In this document: positions 1 to 8,437 of the stretch, piece by piece
Layout: each line of letters starts with the position of its first letter
Numbering within the stretch: position 1 is the stretch's first letter
Source: Candidatus Poribacteria bacterium
GTDB taxonomy: Bacteria; Poribacteria; WGA-4E; WGA-3G
Direction of reading: 5' to 3'
Assembly: GCA_022827185.1 (NCBI GenBank)
Contig: JAJDTM010000044.1
Location: 1-64,000, forward strand
DNA length: 64,000 nt
Translations under genes and position numbers: made by a program
The notes under the pieces: generated by a model
Seen by the model: only the letters and a program-made list of their open reading frames with translations
The model's database searches: none
Told to the model about the DNA's origin: nothing

Positions 1-513
1 TGGCGGAATCGCCTGAAGACGCTTGACATCTGTCGATGCGATCAGGTCTGGGTGGGCGATATCACCTACGTCCGCCTCAAGCACCGCTTCATCTATGTCG
101 CTCTGCTCATGGATGTCTTCACACGCATGATTAGAGGCTGGAAACTGAGTCAACACTTGACGCAATCTCTGACCTTGGAACCCTTAGAGCAAGCTTTACA
201 CAACAGGGTTCCAGAGATTCATCACTCCGATCAAGGCGTGCAGTATCTTTCAAGTGCTTATCTCTTAAGGCTCAAAGCACACGGTATTCAGATTTCAGTC
301 GCTCGCAGAGGGTGTCCTTGGGAGAACGGATACGCCGAAAGGTTGATCCGAACGCTCAAGGAGGAAGAAGTTCACCTCAATGATTACAAGGATATTACCG
401 AAGCTCGAGAACGCATCGGTCATTTTATCACACAGGTGTATCACCAGAAACGCCCCCATTCGGCGTTAGGGTATTTGACTCCTATGGATTTTCAACAGCA
501 AACCTTATCTTAA
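1..513 (+). CDS. IS3-family transposase (OrfB, integrase core), 5' end outside window
   Basis: This is the C-terminal part of an rve-type DDE transposase of the IS3 family, which cuts and joins insertion sequence ends. The frame is open from base 1, so the first GTG at 52 is internal and the start lies left of the window. All three catalytic acidic residues are visible: D in VWVGDITYVRL, D in HHSDQGVQYL and E in ENGYAERLIRTLK, with the RPHSALGYLTP-type end typical of the family (here RPHSALGYLTPMDF). The order and spacing fit an intact active protein. It ends in TAA at 511-513, about 40-50 bases before the probable right end of the element. The IS150/IS2 branch is likely but not certain. Confidence 0.92.
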   Translation, partial: WRNRLKTLDICRCDQVWVGDITYVRLKHRFIYVALLMDVFTRMIRGWKLSQHLTQSLTLEPLEQALHNRVPEIHHSDQGVQYLSSAYLLRLKAHGIQISVARRGCPWENGYAERLIRTLKEEEVHLNDYKDITEARERIGHFITQVYHQKRPHSALGYLTPMDFQQQTLS

Positions 514-556
514 CTTTGCTAAATTATGGTCTAAATAAAGGGTGGCACTTCACTAA
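1..556 (+). mobile_element. Right part of an IS3-type insertion sequence
   Basis: The element contains the transposase gene and a short 3' non-coding end. The exact right terminus is not resolved because the left inverted repeat lies outside the window. A terminus within about 545-560 (around gggtggcacttca) is my inference from the usual distance between the orfB stop and the terminal repeat in this family. Confidence 0.5.
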
Positions 557-608
557 CTAATCCCAAAACTACTAATAGCGTTGATTTTTTCAAAGCGGAC
601 GGGTTTGC

Positions 609-783
609 AGACATAGCACTCCGCTGGAGTACAAGAGAAGCAAGCTATCCCTTTCTATAGATATATTGCTCCGCTGAAGCAAAGAGACTTCTCGGAGGTT
701 GGGGTTCTCCTCACGCCAGAGGCGTGATATATCTATAGGGGTAGATGTCAACGATAAATGCACTCCAGCGGAGTGCTATGTCT
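609..783. repeat. Nested inverted-repeat element (MITE-like)
   Basis: This fills the stretch between the IS end and doc. Outer arms at 609-630 and 762-783 are perfect 22-bp inverted copies. Inner arms at 655-666 and 727-738 (CTATAGATATAT and its complement) are perfect 12-bp copies. A third hairpin, CACGCC-AGA-GGCGTG, sits at 712-726. The whole could fold into one branched cruciform. It has no coding content that I believe and may also act as a transcription terminator for doc, which converges on it. Confidence 0.75.
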
Positions 784-818
784 TAGATCGCTCCGATATG
801 GGAACGCTGTTAGCATAT

Positions 819-1193
819 TTACACACCCATCCACGACTCTATGTGGTCGGCGATAATCTCAATATCGGTTATGGTTCCATCCGCAATCTTAAAACCGAGT
901 TCAATAATCGAATCATCAATATTGAGACGACGGGAGTAACCGTTCAATTCTAAAAACCGGAGTGCACATGTTAGACCAACACGCTTATTCCCGTCCAAAA
1001 ATATATGGCCTGTAATGATGTGATGGGCATATACCGCAGCTTTTTGGAAAGGAGTCGGATACAGTTCTGTATCGCCAAATTTTGCCCTAACTGCTTCGAC
1101 TAAATAGTCCAACTGCTCTCTATGCAAAATCTGATGGTTATCCACATGGGTCTCGGCAATGATTAGTATGTCCTCAATTGTCAAGTGTCTCAT
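819..1193 (-). CDS. doc: Doc-like toxin (Fic/DOC family, death-on-curing)
   Basis: The protein is a Doc-type Fic-fold enzyme. Characterised Doc phosphorylates EF-Tu and stops translation. The signature HIFLDGNKR (H, F, D, N, K, R of the HxFx[DN]xNKR motif) is present and complete, in a protein of about 124 residues, the usual Doc length. The start at 1193 gives MRHLTIEDI, which matches the usual Doc N-terminus, and overlaps the stop of the upstream TPR gene by 4 bases (ATGA), implying translational coupling. An in-frame ATG at 1214 would add seven residues and is less likely. No Phd-like antitoxin is seen; the partner position is taken by the TPR protein. Activity is inferred from motif integrity. 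Confidence 0.85.
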   Translation of the reverse strand: MRHLTIEDILIIAETHVDNHQILHREQLDYLVEAVRAKFGDTELYPTPFQKAAVYAHHIITGHIFLDGNKRVGLTCALRFLELNGYSRRLNIDDSIIELGFKIADGTITDIEIIADHIESWMGV

Positions 1194-2656
1194 AAGTTGC
1201 CGAGGGTCTTCCATGCGCGATCATAGTCTTGTAGTATCTTATCTAAGGCAGTAATGGCATCGCTTCCCAGCTTTCTTGCAATTGCCAGGTCTGATTTGGC
1301 TTTCTCCCGTTCTCCGAGACGTAAAAATGCACCGCCGCGGTTGTAATAGGCATCGGCATAATCGGGTTTGAGTTCTATTGCCTTGTTATAGTCGGCGATA
1401 GCAAGTTCAACCTCACCCTTCCTGCTGTAGATCAACCCACGAGTGTTATACGCAATTGCATTGCGAGGTTTGAATTTAATTGCCTTGTTATAGTCTTCAA
1501 TAGCTTTATCAATTTTACCTTTATCCTTGTAAATCTTGCCACGGTTACTATAGGCATCGGCATAATCAGATTTGAGTTCTATCGCCCTGTCATAACTCTC
1601 CAAAGCAAGATCAATTTCCCTCTTAATTTTGTAAGCATTACCAAGATTGTAATATGCCACAGCATAATCAGATTTGAGTTCTATCGCTTTTCTAAAGTCT
1701 ATAAAGGCTTTATCCAATTCACCCTTCGCGCCATGGGCACATCCCCGGTGGTTATAGGCATCGGCGTAATCCACGTTCAACTCTATGGCTTTATTGTAGT
1801 CTGTAATAGCGAGATCCAGCTCACCTTTGATGAAGTAAACTATCCCGCGATGGTTATAGGCATCGGCATAATTAGGTTGAAGTTCTATCGCTTTGTTGCT
1901 GTCTTTGAAGGCCTTGTCAAACTCGCCTACTTCGATGTAAACGCCTCCGCGATTGTTATAGTAAGTGGCATCAACTGGATCCAGCATTATCGCCTTGTTA
2001 TAATCCTGGATTGCTTTGCTTACCTCACCTTTACTGAAGTAAACACTTCCGCGATTATTATAGGCACTCGCATAATCAGATTTGAGTTCTATCGCCCTAT
2101 TATGGTCCTCAATTGCACGGTCAACCTCACCTTTGCTAAAGTAGTCAACTCCGCGATTATTATAGGCACTTGCATAATTCGGATCAAATTCTATTGCTTT
2201 ATCATGGTCCTCAATCGCGCGGTCAACCTTACCTATGTTGAAATAAGCTGTCCCGCGATTGTTATAAGCCATAACGTGATATGGGTCGCATTCTATTGCC
2301 TTGTCAAAGTCTTTGAATGCTCTATCAACTTTACCTTTACTGAAGTAGGCAACTCCGCGGTTGCTATAAGTCTGTGCGTAATAAGGATTGAGCTTAATTG
2401 CCGTACTAAAGTCTTCAATAGCAGTATCAATCTCACCTGAGATAGCATAAACGATACCACGATTGTTATAGGCTTCAACAGGATCCGCGTCCAGTTGTAT
2501 CGCTTTGTTAAAGGATGCAATTGCCTGATCCTGCTCATCGTTTTTGCTGTAAGCAATACCGCGATCGTTATAAACCGCAGCATCATCATTCGTGTTACGA
2601 TAAATGAAGCCGTAATTATCAGAAGCGTCAACAACTCCCAAGTTCAGTTCTTGCAT
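1190..2656 (-). CDS. Tetratricopeptide-repeat protein (about 13 TPRs)
   Basis: A cytoplasmic protein of 488 residues made almost wholly of 34-residue TPR units with the repeated pattern AYNNRGxxYxxKGExDxAIxDYxKAIEL, running from about residue 27 to 475. It has no signal peptide or membrane segment. The ATG at 2656 has a strong AGGAGG site seven to eight bases upstream; a GTG one codon earlier is possible. TPR arrays bind partner proteins; the partner here is unknown. It overlaps doc by 4 bases, so the two are probably one transcript. Neighbouring repeats are very similar at the DNA level, so unequal recombination could vary their number. Confidence 0.85.
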   Translation of the reverse strand: MQELNLGVVDASDNYGFIYRNTNDDAAVYNDRGIAYSKNDEQDQAIASFNKAIQLDADPVEAYNNRGIVYAISGEIDTAIEDFSTAIKLNPYYAQTYSNRGVAYFSKGKVDRAFKDFDKAIECDPYHVMAYNNRGTAYFNIGKVDRAIEDHDKAIEFDPNYASAYNNRGVDYFSKGEVDRAIEDHNRAIELKSDYASAYNNRGSVYFSKGEVSKAIQDYNKAIMLDPVDATYYNNRGGVYIEVGEFDKAFKDSNKAIELQPNYADAYNHRGIVYFIKGELDLAITDYNKAIELNVDYADAYNHRGCAHGAKGELDKAFIDFRKAIELKSDYAVAYYNLGNAYKIKREIDLALESYDRAIELKSDYADAYSNRGKIYKDKGKIDKAIEDYNKAIKFKPRNAIAYNTRGLIYSRKGEVELAIADYNKAIELKPDYADAYYNRGGAFLRLGEREKAKSDLAIARKLGSDAITALDKILQDYDRAWKTLGNL

Positions 2657-2821
2657 CACTTTTCCTCCTCCGCAATCTGGTTACTTAAGAATGATAGTAA
2701 CATATTCAGCAAACGAATGTCAATCAAATATTAGCGGAATCCTACACCAAACGATAACCCATCACCTAAATACAAGTTTGTTGGTGAAGGTGCCGTGCAA
2801 AAGATAGCAACCCTGAAAAAC

Positions 2822-2850
2822 TTGCGTTTTAAGACATTTTGTTATATCAT
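2822..2850 (+). promoter_or_regulatory. Candidate sigma-70 promoter for the LolA/ABC export operon
   Basis: TTGCGT at 2822-2827 and TATCAT at 2845-2850 are separated by 17 bases, directly upstream of the first gene of the plus-strand operon. The match is moderate and untested. Confidence 0.4.
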
Positions 2851-2861
2851 AAAGGTATAAG

Positions 2862-3683
2862 GTGAAAGTGGAAAGGATAACTGAGAAGATGGCGAAATAC
2901 AGAAATAAAATACAGAATGGATCATGGCGTTTGAAGGTGTGGTTTTTGTTTGTGTTGGCTGTTCCCTTTTGCGTGTTCGTGCAAGCTGATGAACATGTTC
3001 CTGATGTTGAGACTGTTGTCAAGAAGATTGATCAGCTCTATCGGAGTGAGACGAGTCATGCTGATATGGAGATGCACATCGTCACGCCGCATTGGGAGCG
3101 CACGCTTGCGATGACGGTTTGGTCAAAAGGGATGGATAAGACGTTTATCCGAATTACTGCACCGAAGAAGGAACAAGGGGTCGCGACGCTGCGTATCGGG
3201 AACGAGATGTGGAACTATCTGCCGAAGACGAACAAAACGATGAAGATTCCGCCGTCAATGATGATGGGGTCGTGGATGGGTTCCGATTTCACGAATGACG
3301 ACTTGGTTCGGGAGTCGTCGATGCTGGCGGATTATACCTATCAGTTTGTTACACCGGAAGATGCGTCTCCTGATCATCTCTATGTCCAACTTGTGCCGAA
3401 AGAAGATTCTCCGATTGTTTGGGGGAAGATTGTTGCAGCCGTGCAATCCAAGGATTATATACCGGTGTGGCAACGGTTCTATGACGAGAAAGGGAACTTG
3501 ATGCGGGTTATGAATTTCAAAGAGATCAAGACCTTTGGTGACAAAATCGCGCCGTCTGTGATGGAGATAATTCCGCAAAACAGAGAGGGACACAAAACGG
3601 TTGTTCGATGGATGAACGCTACGTTTGATTCGGACGTTGACGATAAGATTTTCACACGTCGTAATCTCCAGAGAAGGAGATAA
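2862..3683 (+). CDS. LolA-like outer-membrane lipoprotein-sorting protein (COG2834 type)
   Basis: Periplasmic carrier-type protein of the LolA/COG2834 superfamily. A basic N-terminus followed by a hydrophobic stretch (VWFLFVLAVPFCVF) and a cleavage-like VQA-DE site indicates export. The mature part has the typical pattern: a helix with M/W-rich strands, then GNEMWNYLPKTNKTMKIP and a C-terminal FKEIKTFGD segment. Proteins of this type that precede FtsX-type ABC genes are thought to carry lipoproteins or lipids. The GTG at 2862 and the ATG at 2889 are both possible starts; the signal peptide works with either. It is the first gene of a five-gene cassette with the two permeases, the ATPase and an outer-membrane protein. 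Substrate unknown. Confidence 0.8.
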   Translation: MKVERITEKMAKYRNKIQNGSWRLKVWFLFVLAVPFCVFVQADEHVPDVETVVKKIDQLYRSETSHADMEMHIVTPHWERTLAMTVWSKGMDKTFIRITAPKKEQGVATLRIGNEMWNYLPKTNKTMKIPPSMMMGSWMGSDFTNDDLVRESSMLADYTYQFVTPEDASPDHLYVQLVPKEDSPIVWGKIVAAVQSKDYIPVWQRFYDEKGNLMRVMNFKEIKTFGDKIAPSVMEIIPQNREGHKTVVRWMNATFDSDVDDKIFTRRNLQRRR

Positions 3684-3690
3684 GTTGAAC

Positions 3691-3748
3691 GGCACGCGGA
3701 GCGTGCCTACTACTATGAAGATAGGTTGGACGGCACGCGGAGCGTGCC
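3691..3748. repeat. Two copies of a GGCACGC-GGA-GCGTGCC hairpin
   Basis: Perfect seven-base stems with a three-base loop at 3691-3707 and 3732-3748, each followed by a 'tactact' tail. They sit in the gap between the LolA-like gene and the first permease, and can produce a false upstream start (TTG 3726) for the permease. Confidence 0.8.
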
Positions 3749-3767
3749 TACTACTTTGTCTACTACT

Positions 3768-4982
3768 ATGATACTTAAGATTGCGTTTCGGAACACTTTC
3801 CGCCAAAAACGACGTACAATCCTGACAGCCCTCGCAATGGTCGTCGGTTTTGCGCTCCTGTCGCTGACTATCGGTTTGTCCGATGGTGCGTATGGGGGTA
3901 TTATTGAGATGTTCACGCGAAATCGCACTGGACATATTCAGGTGCACCGCGAAGGGTATCTTGATAAGCCGTCGCTTTATAAAACGATTGACAACCCGTC
4001 TGCTGTGGGTGCGGCGATTCAGAACACTGCAAGGGTTGAAGCGTGGACGCAGCGAGTATACGGTGCAGGACTCGGTTCAGTTGGTGAAAAGAGTACGGCT
4101 GTCCAGATTGTTGGCGTTGATGTGGCACGAGAAATCCGAGCGACTCGATTTGATAACAGAGTGATTGAAGGTAGTGTATTGGCTGAGACCGCTTCGCATG
4201 AGGCTGTTATTGGAAAAGGTTTGGCGAAGATTCTTTCTGCCGAGATTGGTGATGAGATTGTGATTGTTTCACAGGGTGCCGACGGTTCGATTGCGAATGA
4301 TGTGTATCAGATTGTTGGGATCGCAGAGAGTGGTGACGACGTAACGGATCGGGTGGTGTGTTATTTACACATTGAAGATGCTCAGGAGTTGTTTGTGCTT
4401 GAGGGACGCGCCCATGAAATTGTTGTGATTGTCTCAAATATCAACTGGGTTGATAAAGTTACGGGCGCGATCGAAACGCGCCTTAATGATCCGACGCTTG
4501 ATGTCGCGCCGTGGCAAGTCGTCGCTAAATCCTTTTATCGCGCGATGAAAACCGATCAACAGGGAGATGCGATTTCCCGCTGGGTGATTATGCTGATTGT
4601 GGCGATTGGGGTCCTGAATACGGTGCTGATGTCGGTGCTGGAGCGGACGCGTGAATACGGCGTGCTGAAGGCGGTCGGTACAAAACCGGTGCAAATCTTC
4701 TGGCTTGTCGTTTGCGAAGTGGTGATTATAGCACTTGCCAGTATCTGTGTTGGAGCACTTCTTGGGGTTTTGATCAATTATCTGTTTTCTATATACGGTA
4801 TCACATATCCCGAAGAAATTACCTACGGCGGTATGAAACTCAAGACGTTGTACGCTGAAGTCAACGTCCGATGTCTGGTTATTCCGGCGATCACTGTTAT
4901 GATATCAGCAGTGATTGTTAGCCTGTTTCCTGCGGTAAAAGCGGCTCGGATCATGCCCGCGAAGGCGATGCGGACACATTAG
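3768..4982 (+). CDS. ABC transporter permease, FtsX/LolC type
   Basis: Inner-membrane permease of the MacB/FtsX/LolCE family, 404 residues. One N-terminal membrane segment (ILTALAMVVGFALLSLTIGL) is followed by a large periplasmic MacB_PCD-type domain to about residue 265. Three C-terminal membrane segments carry the FtsX core, including LNTVLMSVLERTREYGVLKAVG and the closing SLFPAVKAARIMPAKAMR. Start ATG at 3768 (MILKIAFRN) because the longer frame begins inside the repeated hairpin. The RTREYG and VGTKP coupling region is intact. It works with the next permease and the LolD-like ATPase, probably as a LolCDE-like lipoprotein or lipid extractor driven from the cytoplasm. Confidence 0.88.
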   Translation: MILKIAFRNTFRQKRRTILTALAMVVGFALLSLTIGLSDGAYGGIIEMFTRNRTGHIQVHREGYLDKPSLYKTIDNPSAVGAAIQNTARVEAWTQRVYGAGLGSVGEKSTAVQIVGVDVAREIRATRFDNRVIEGSVLAETASHEAVIGKGLAKILSAEIGDEIVIVSQGADGSIANDVYQIVGIAESGDDVTDRVVCYLHIEDAQELFVLEGRAHEIVVIVSNINWVDKVTGAIETRLNDPTLDVAPWQVVAKSFYRAMKTDQQGDAISRWVIMLIVAIGVLNTVLMSVLERTREYGVLKAVGTKPVQIFWLVVCEVVIIALASICVGALLGVLINYLFSIYGITYPEEITYGGMKLKTLYAEVNVRCLVIPAITVMISAVIVSLFPAVKAARIMPAKAMRTH

Positions 4983-5062
4983 TATGGCTTTCAGCCGTCA
5001 GCAATCAGCAATCAGTAAAGAGGCATTAGGTATATCACATCCTTTTTTCAAAAGCGCGTAGC

Positions 5063-5146
5063 TTGGAACGAAGTGGAAAGCGGATCTACGGGAAAACACT
5101 TTCAACCTTCATACTACCTAATCGAACCGCAAGGAAAGTAAAAAAA
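5063..5146 (+). repeat. Repeated leader carrying an RBS (CGAACCGCAAGGAAA...)
   Basis: The segment contains 'gcggatctacggg...ccttc' and then 'cgaaccgcaaggaaagtaaaa' just before the permease start. Related leaders stand before the TPP enzyme (around 11790-11886, last part doubled) and before rplY (26133-26230, minus strand). The core AACCGCAAGGAAA holds the Shine-Dalgarno sequence. Confidence 0.65.
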
Positions 5147-6376
5147 ATGTGGTTGATTTTAATTAAACTTGCTTGGCGAAATATTTTTCGGAATAAACGG
5201 CGGACACTCATCGCCTCGATAGCGATCGGTATCGGTCTGGCTGCATTAATTTTTGCCGATGCGTTAATGATCGGGATGGCAGAGAATATGGTGCGGACGG
5301 CTACTGCTTCCTTCCTCGGCGACGCACAGATGCATCGGGTGGGTTTTCGAGACGCACAAGAGGTTTCACTCACAATTCAGGCACTCGATGAAGTGACAAC
5401 GGGTCTCGCTCAGGAGGAGATTGTTGAACATTTCACACAAAGGGTGCTTGCTTCAGGCATGATTACGTCTCCAGCGAATGTCAGCGCGATTGTCCTTGTG
5501 GGGGTTCATCCGCTGACAGAGAAATTCTTGTCCCAAATTGATGATGCGATAACGGAAGGGGTCTATTTTGAAGGGGAGAGCAGCCGCGATATTGTTATTG
5601 GTGCGAAACTCGCTGAACTCTTAGAAATTGGGCTTGGGGACCGAGTGGTCGTGACAGTAGCGCAAGCCGAAAGCGGTGATCTCTCGCAAGAGATGTTCAG
5701 GATTTCCGGTATTTATCAATTTGCTGGTGAAGAGATGAACAGCGGTATGGCGTTCGTTCGGATCGAAAAAGCGCGAGAGATGCTCGCTATTGGAAACGCT
5801 GCACATGAAATCGCCATTAAATTTACTTCCCTCGCTTACGCGCAGGATCCGACACTGCCGTTTTGGAAGACGTATTCCGAACATGGCAACGAAGTTTTGA
5901 GTTGGACGGAGTTGATGTCGCAATTGACGGCGATATTGGAGATGACGCAATACAGCAAATATATCATGGGTGCTATCTTGTTTCTTGTGGTTGTCTTTGG
6001 GATTATCAATACACTTTTTATGTCGTTGTATGAGCGGATGTTTGAGTTTGGTGTCCTGCGCGCTGTTGGCACGCGTCCTTTCGGGATGGCGCGCGTTATC
6101 TTGTTTGAAGCGGGTGCCTTAGCGATTGTGAGTATTGGGCTTGGAGCGATGCTCGGATTTGTTTTGACAGCAGTTTTTGCGCATGTCGGCATTGACTATA
6201 CCGGTATTGAAATGACAGGGGTGACGATGCAGGAATTCATCCGCCCAATCATGACGGTTCAACAGTTCACTGTTTATCCGGTGTGGCTCTTTATTTTCAC
6301 GATCATCGCTGGGCTTTATCCGGCACGCTATGCAGCGAAAATGTCGCCAGCAGCGGCAATGCGGCGGAGTTTTTAA
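5147..6376 (+). CDS. ABC transporter permease, FtsX/LolE type
   Basis: Second permease of the cassette, 409 residues, with the same architecture: an N-terminal membrane helix after AWRNIFRNKRRT, a periplasmic domain, and an FtsX core with IINTLFMSLYERMFEFGVLRAVG and a C-terminal GLYPARYAAKMSPAAAMR. The ATG at 5147 is chosen because it gives the standard MWLILIKLAWRNIFRNKRR start and is preceded by AAGGAA; the leader upstream of it belongs to a repeated ribosome-binding-site cassette. It is more likely the heterodimer partner of the preceding permease than a separate transporter, because both share one ATPase gene immediately downstream. Confidence 0.88.
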   Translation: MWLILIKLAWRNIFRNKRRTLIASIAIGIGLAALIFADALMIGMAENMVRTATASFLGDAQMHRVGFRDAQEVSLTIQALDEVTTGLAQEEIVEHFTQRVLASGMITSPANVSAIVLVGVHPLTEKFLSQIDDAITEGVYFEGESSRDIVIGAKLAELLEIGLGDRVVVTVAQAESGDLSQEMFRISGIYQFAGEEMNSGMAFVRIEKAREMLAIGNAAHEIAIKFTSLAYAQDPTLPFWKTYSEHGNEVLSWTELMSQLTAILEMTQYSKYIMGAILFLVVVFGIINTLFMSLYERMFEFGVLRAVGTRPFGMARVILFEAGALAIVSIGLGAMLGFVLTAVFAHVGIDYTGIEMTGVTMQEFIRPIMTVQQFTVYPVWLFIFTIIAGLYPARYAAKMSPAAAMRRSF

Positions 6377-6392
6377 ATTTTAGGTAGTTATT

Positions 6393-7094
6393 ATGGAACA
6401 GGTGCAGAAAACAGATGTTATCGTTACGGCAGGTGTGACCAAAGTTTATGAAGCGGATGGGGTACCCGTCAACGCGCTTAACGGGATTGATTTAACCATC
6501 CGATCCGGAGAATTTACGGCACTCGTGGGTCCGTCTGGTTCCGGCAAAACGACTTTTCTCAACATCATTTCTGGATTGGACAGTCCTACGGCAGGGAGCG
6601 TGTGGCTTGCCGGTAAGGTGCTATCGGAGATGAGCGGCAACGAACTTTCTGACTTTCGACGGGATAACATCGGATTCGTATTTCAGGCTTACAACCTGAT
6701 TCCCGTGCTGACAGTTGAAGAGAACGTTGAGTATATCATGCTCTTGGCGGGGGTGCCGAAAGCGGAGCGGCATGATCGGGTTATCGGCATGCTTGGAGCC
6801 GTCGGGTTAGAAGGCGTTGCCGAGCGGACCCCGACGCAACTTTCAGGCGGGCAGCAGCAGCGCGTGGCTATCGCACGCGCGATGGTCTCTGAGCCTCAGA
6901 TTATTCTTGCCGATGAACCGACCGCGAACCTTGACTCAAAGACGGGTGCTGATCTGCTTGAGATGATGCGTCGCCTCAACGCTGAGACCGGCATGACGTT
7001 CATCTTCTCGACCCACGATCCGATGGTGATGGAAGGTGCGACGCGTCTGATTACGCTTCGCGACGGACGGATAGACACTGATGAGAGAAGGTAA
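6393..7094 (+). CDS. ABC transporter ATP-binding protein, LolD/MacB type
   Basis: Cytoplasmic ATPase of 233 residues. Walker A GPSGSGKTT, the Q-loop in FVFQAYNLIPVLTVEEN, signature LSGGQQQR, Walker B IILADEPTANLD and the H-loop STHD are all present, so the protein should hydrolyse ATP. The YNLIPVLTVEENV sequence is characteristic of the LolD/MacB/FtsE group. It begins 16 bases after the second permease, so the three genes form one transporter unit. No accessory domain is present. Confidence 0.93.
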   Translation: MEQVQKTDVIVTAGVTKVYEADGVPVNALNGIDLTIRSGEFTALVGPSGSGKTTFLNIISGLDSPTAGSVWLAGKVLSEMSGNELSDFRRDNIGFVFQAYNLIPVLTVEENVEYIMLLAGVPKAERHDRVIGMLGAVGLEGVAERTPTQLSGGQQQRVAIARAMVSEPQIILADEPTANLDSKTGADLLEMMRRLNAETGMTFIFSTHDPMVMEGATRLITLRDGRIDTDERR

Positions 7095-7152
7095 TAGTTA
7101 TCAGTTGTCAGTTTGCCTCGCAGTGAGAGTTAAGAGGGATACGGGATTTGTG

Positions 7153-8373
7153 ATGCGAAAAATTCTGATGCTCATCATCTGTTTGATGACAACGCCGCTT
7201 GTAGGGATCGCCGATGCGGAGTTTCGAGTGGGTGGTTACTACAAAAACTTTTCCACAATATTCAATTCACCGCTTCCAGATGCTTCCATGACGGGAGTCG
7301 TGGTCAACCGCTTGCGTTTCAATCTCTCCTTCGCGCCAGCGGATTCACTTTCATTTGCGCTCGCCTACGATTTTACGCCACGCATTCAAGACCCTTTACT
7401 CTTTTCGCAGTCTCCATTTGCTGTCGGTGTTGCTTCGTCGCGTTATCGCGTTGCGGATTTAGATGCGTCAATCTATCCGCGTGAGGATGCGCCGGTTGGG
7501 AGTGTCGGCATTTATCATAATCTTGATCGGGCTGCTGTTCAATTCAGCACAGATTTTGCGGACTTCTCGATCGGTCGAGACGCAATTGCTTGGGGGAGTG
7601 CGCGGATTGTGAATCCAACTGATATTATTGCACCCTATACCTATGATCAGTTAGACACGGAAGACCGTGTTGGTGTAGATGTGGTTCGCGTCCGTATTCC
7701 GGTAGGTGTCATGGGAGAAGTAGATACGGGATACATCTTCGGTAACGCGTTTGATTTTGACAAGAGTGCCGTTTTTCTCCGAACGCAATTGAATGCCGCC
7801 GAGACGGATTTCTCGGTTTTGTTGTTGGAATTTCAGCGGGATCTACTTATCGGTTTGGATGTGGCGCGTGGGATTGGCGGCGCGGGGTTTTGGTTGGAAA
7901 CGGCTTACGTGTTTGTTGTCCCGTTTGATGATGAATCTAACATTTCGGAGGATTACCTGCGTGCCTCTGTTGGTCTGGACTATAGTTTCGGCGGTGAAAC
8001 TTACGCATTTATTGAATATCATTTCAACGGCGCGGGTGCGAAAATGCCCGAAAATTATCTCACCAACTTAGAGCGGTCGGCATACACACGTGGGGGTGTA
8101 TATTTGCTGGGCACCCACTACCTTGCGCCGGGGTTCACTCGCCAACTGACACCGCTGATTAGTTTCAGCGGGCAGATGTTGTTTAATCTATCCGATCCGT
8201 CAACCTTCATTGCTCCACAGATTGCCTATAACATTGCCGAGGATATCCATCTCTCTGTTGGTGGTTTTGTCAGTGTCGGGAAACGACCTAAGAATGGCGA
8301 GGCACCCGAATTTCAATCGGAGTTTGGCAGTTATCCGAATCTTTTCTTTTCCTCGTTTCGTGTCTATTTCTGA
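7153..8373 (+). CDS. Outer-membrane beta-barrel protein (porin-like)
   Basis: Exported protein of 406 residues with a clear signal peptide (MRKILMLIICLMTTPLVGIADA). Alternating hydrophobic strands run through the whole length and the last residue is phenylalanine (SSFRVYF), the usual signal for insertion by the BAM complex. The ATG at 7153 is chosen because upstream in-frame codons overlap the ATPase gene and lack signal-peptide character. As last gene of the LolA-ABC cassette it may be the outer-membrane member of that system or its cargo. I do not recognise a named family. Confidence 0.75.
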   Translation: MRKILMLIICLMTTPLVGIADAEFRVGGYYKNFSTIFNSPLPDASMTGVVVNRLRFNLSFAPADSLSFALAYDFTPRIQDPLLFSQSPFAVGVASSRYRVADLDASIYPREDAPVGSVGIYHNLDRAAVQFSTDFADFSIGRDAIAWGSARIVNPTDIIAPYTYDQLDTEDRVGVDVVRVRIPVGVMGEVDTGYIFGNAFDFDKSAVFLRTQLNAAETDFSVLLLEFQRDLLIGLDVARGIGGAGFWLETAYVFVVPFDDESNISEDYLRASVGLDYSFGGETYAFIEYHFNGAGAKMPENYLTNLERSAYTRGGVYLLGTHYLAPGFTRQLTPLISFSGQMLFNLSDPSTFIAPQIAYNIAEDIHLSVGGFVSVGKRPKNGEAPEFQSEFGSYPNLFFSSFRVYF

Positions 8374-8437
8374 GTTGAAGGGTCGGGATTCGGAGCTCTC
8401 TCCTACAAGCGGACTAAGTGCTCTACGCTTTCAAATC

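Noticed and set aside
699..953. Plus-strand frame of 84 codons after the IS
   Set aside because: It begins inside the palindrome and runs antisense into doc.
1733..2440. Long plus-strand open frame of 235 codons opposite the TPR gene
   Set aside because: It is the mirror of the repetitive TPR codons, with valine/isoleucine-rich repeats and no ribosome site.
3726..3767. TTG start giving the first permease 14 extra residues
   Set aside because: The extra residues are translated from the repeated GGCACGC hairpin; the ATG at 3768 gives the family start.
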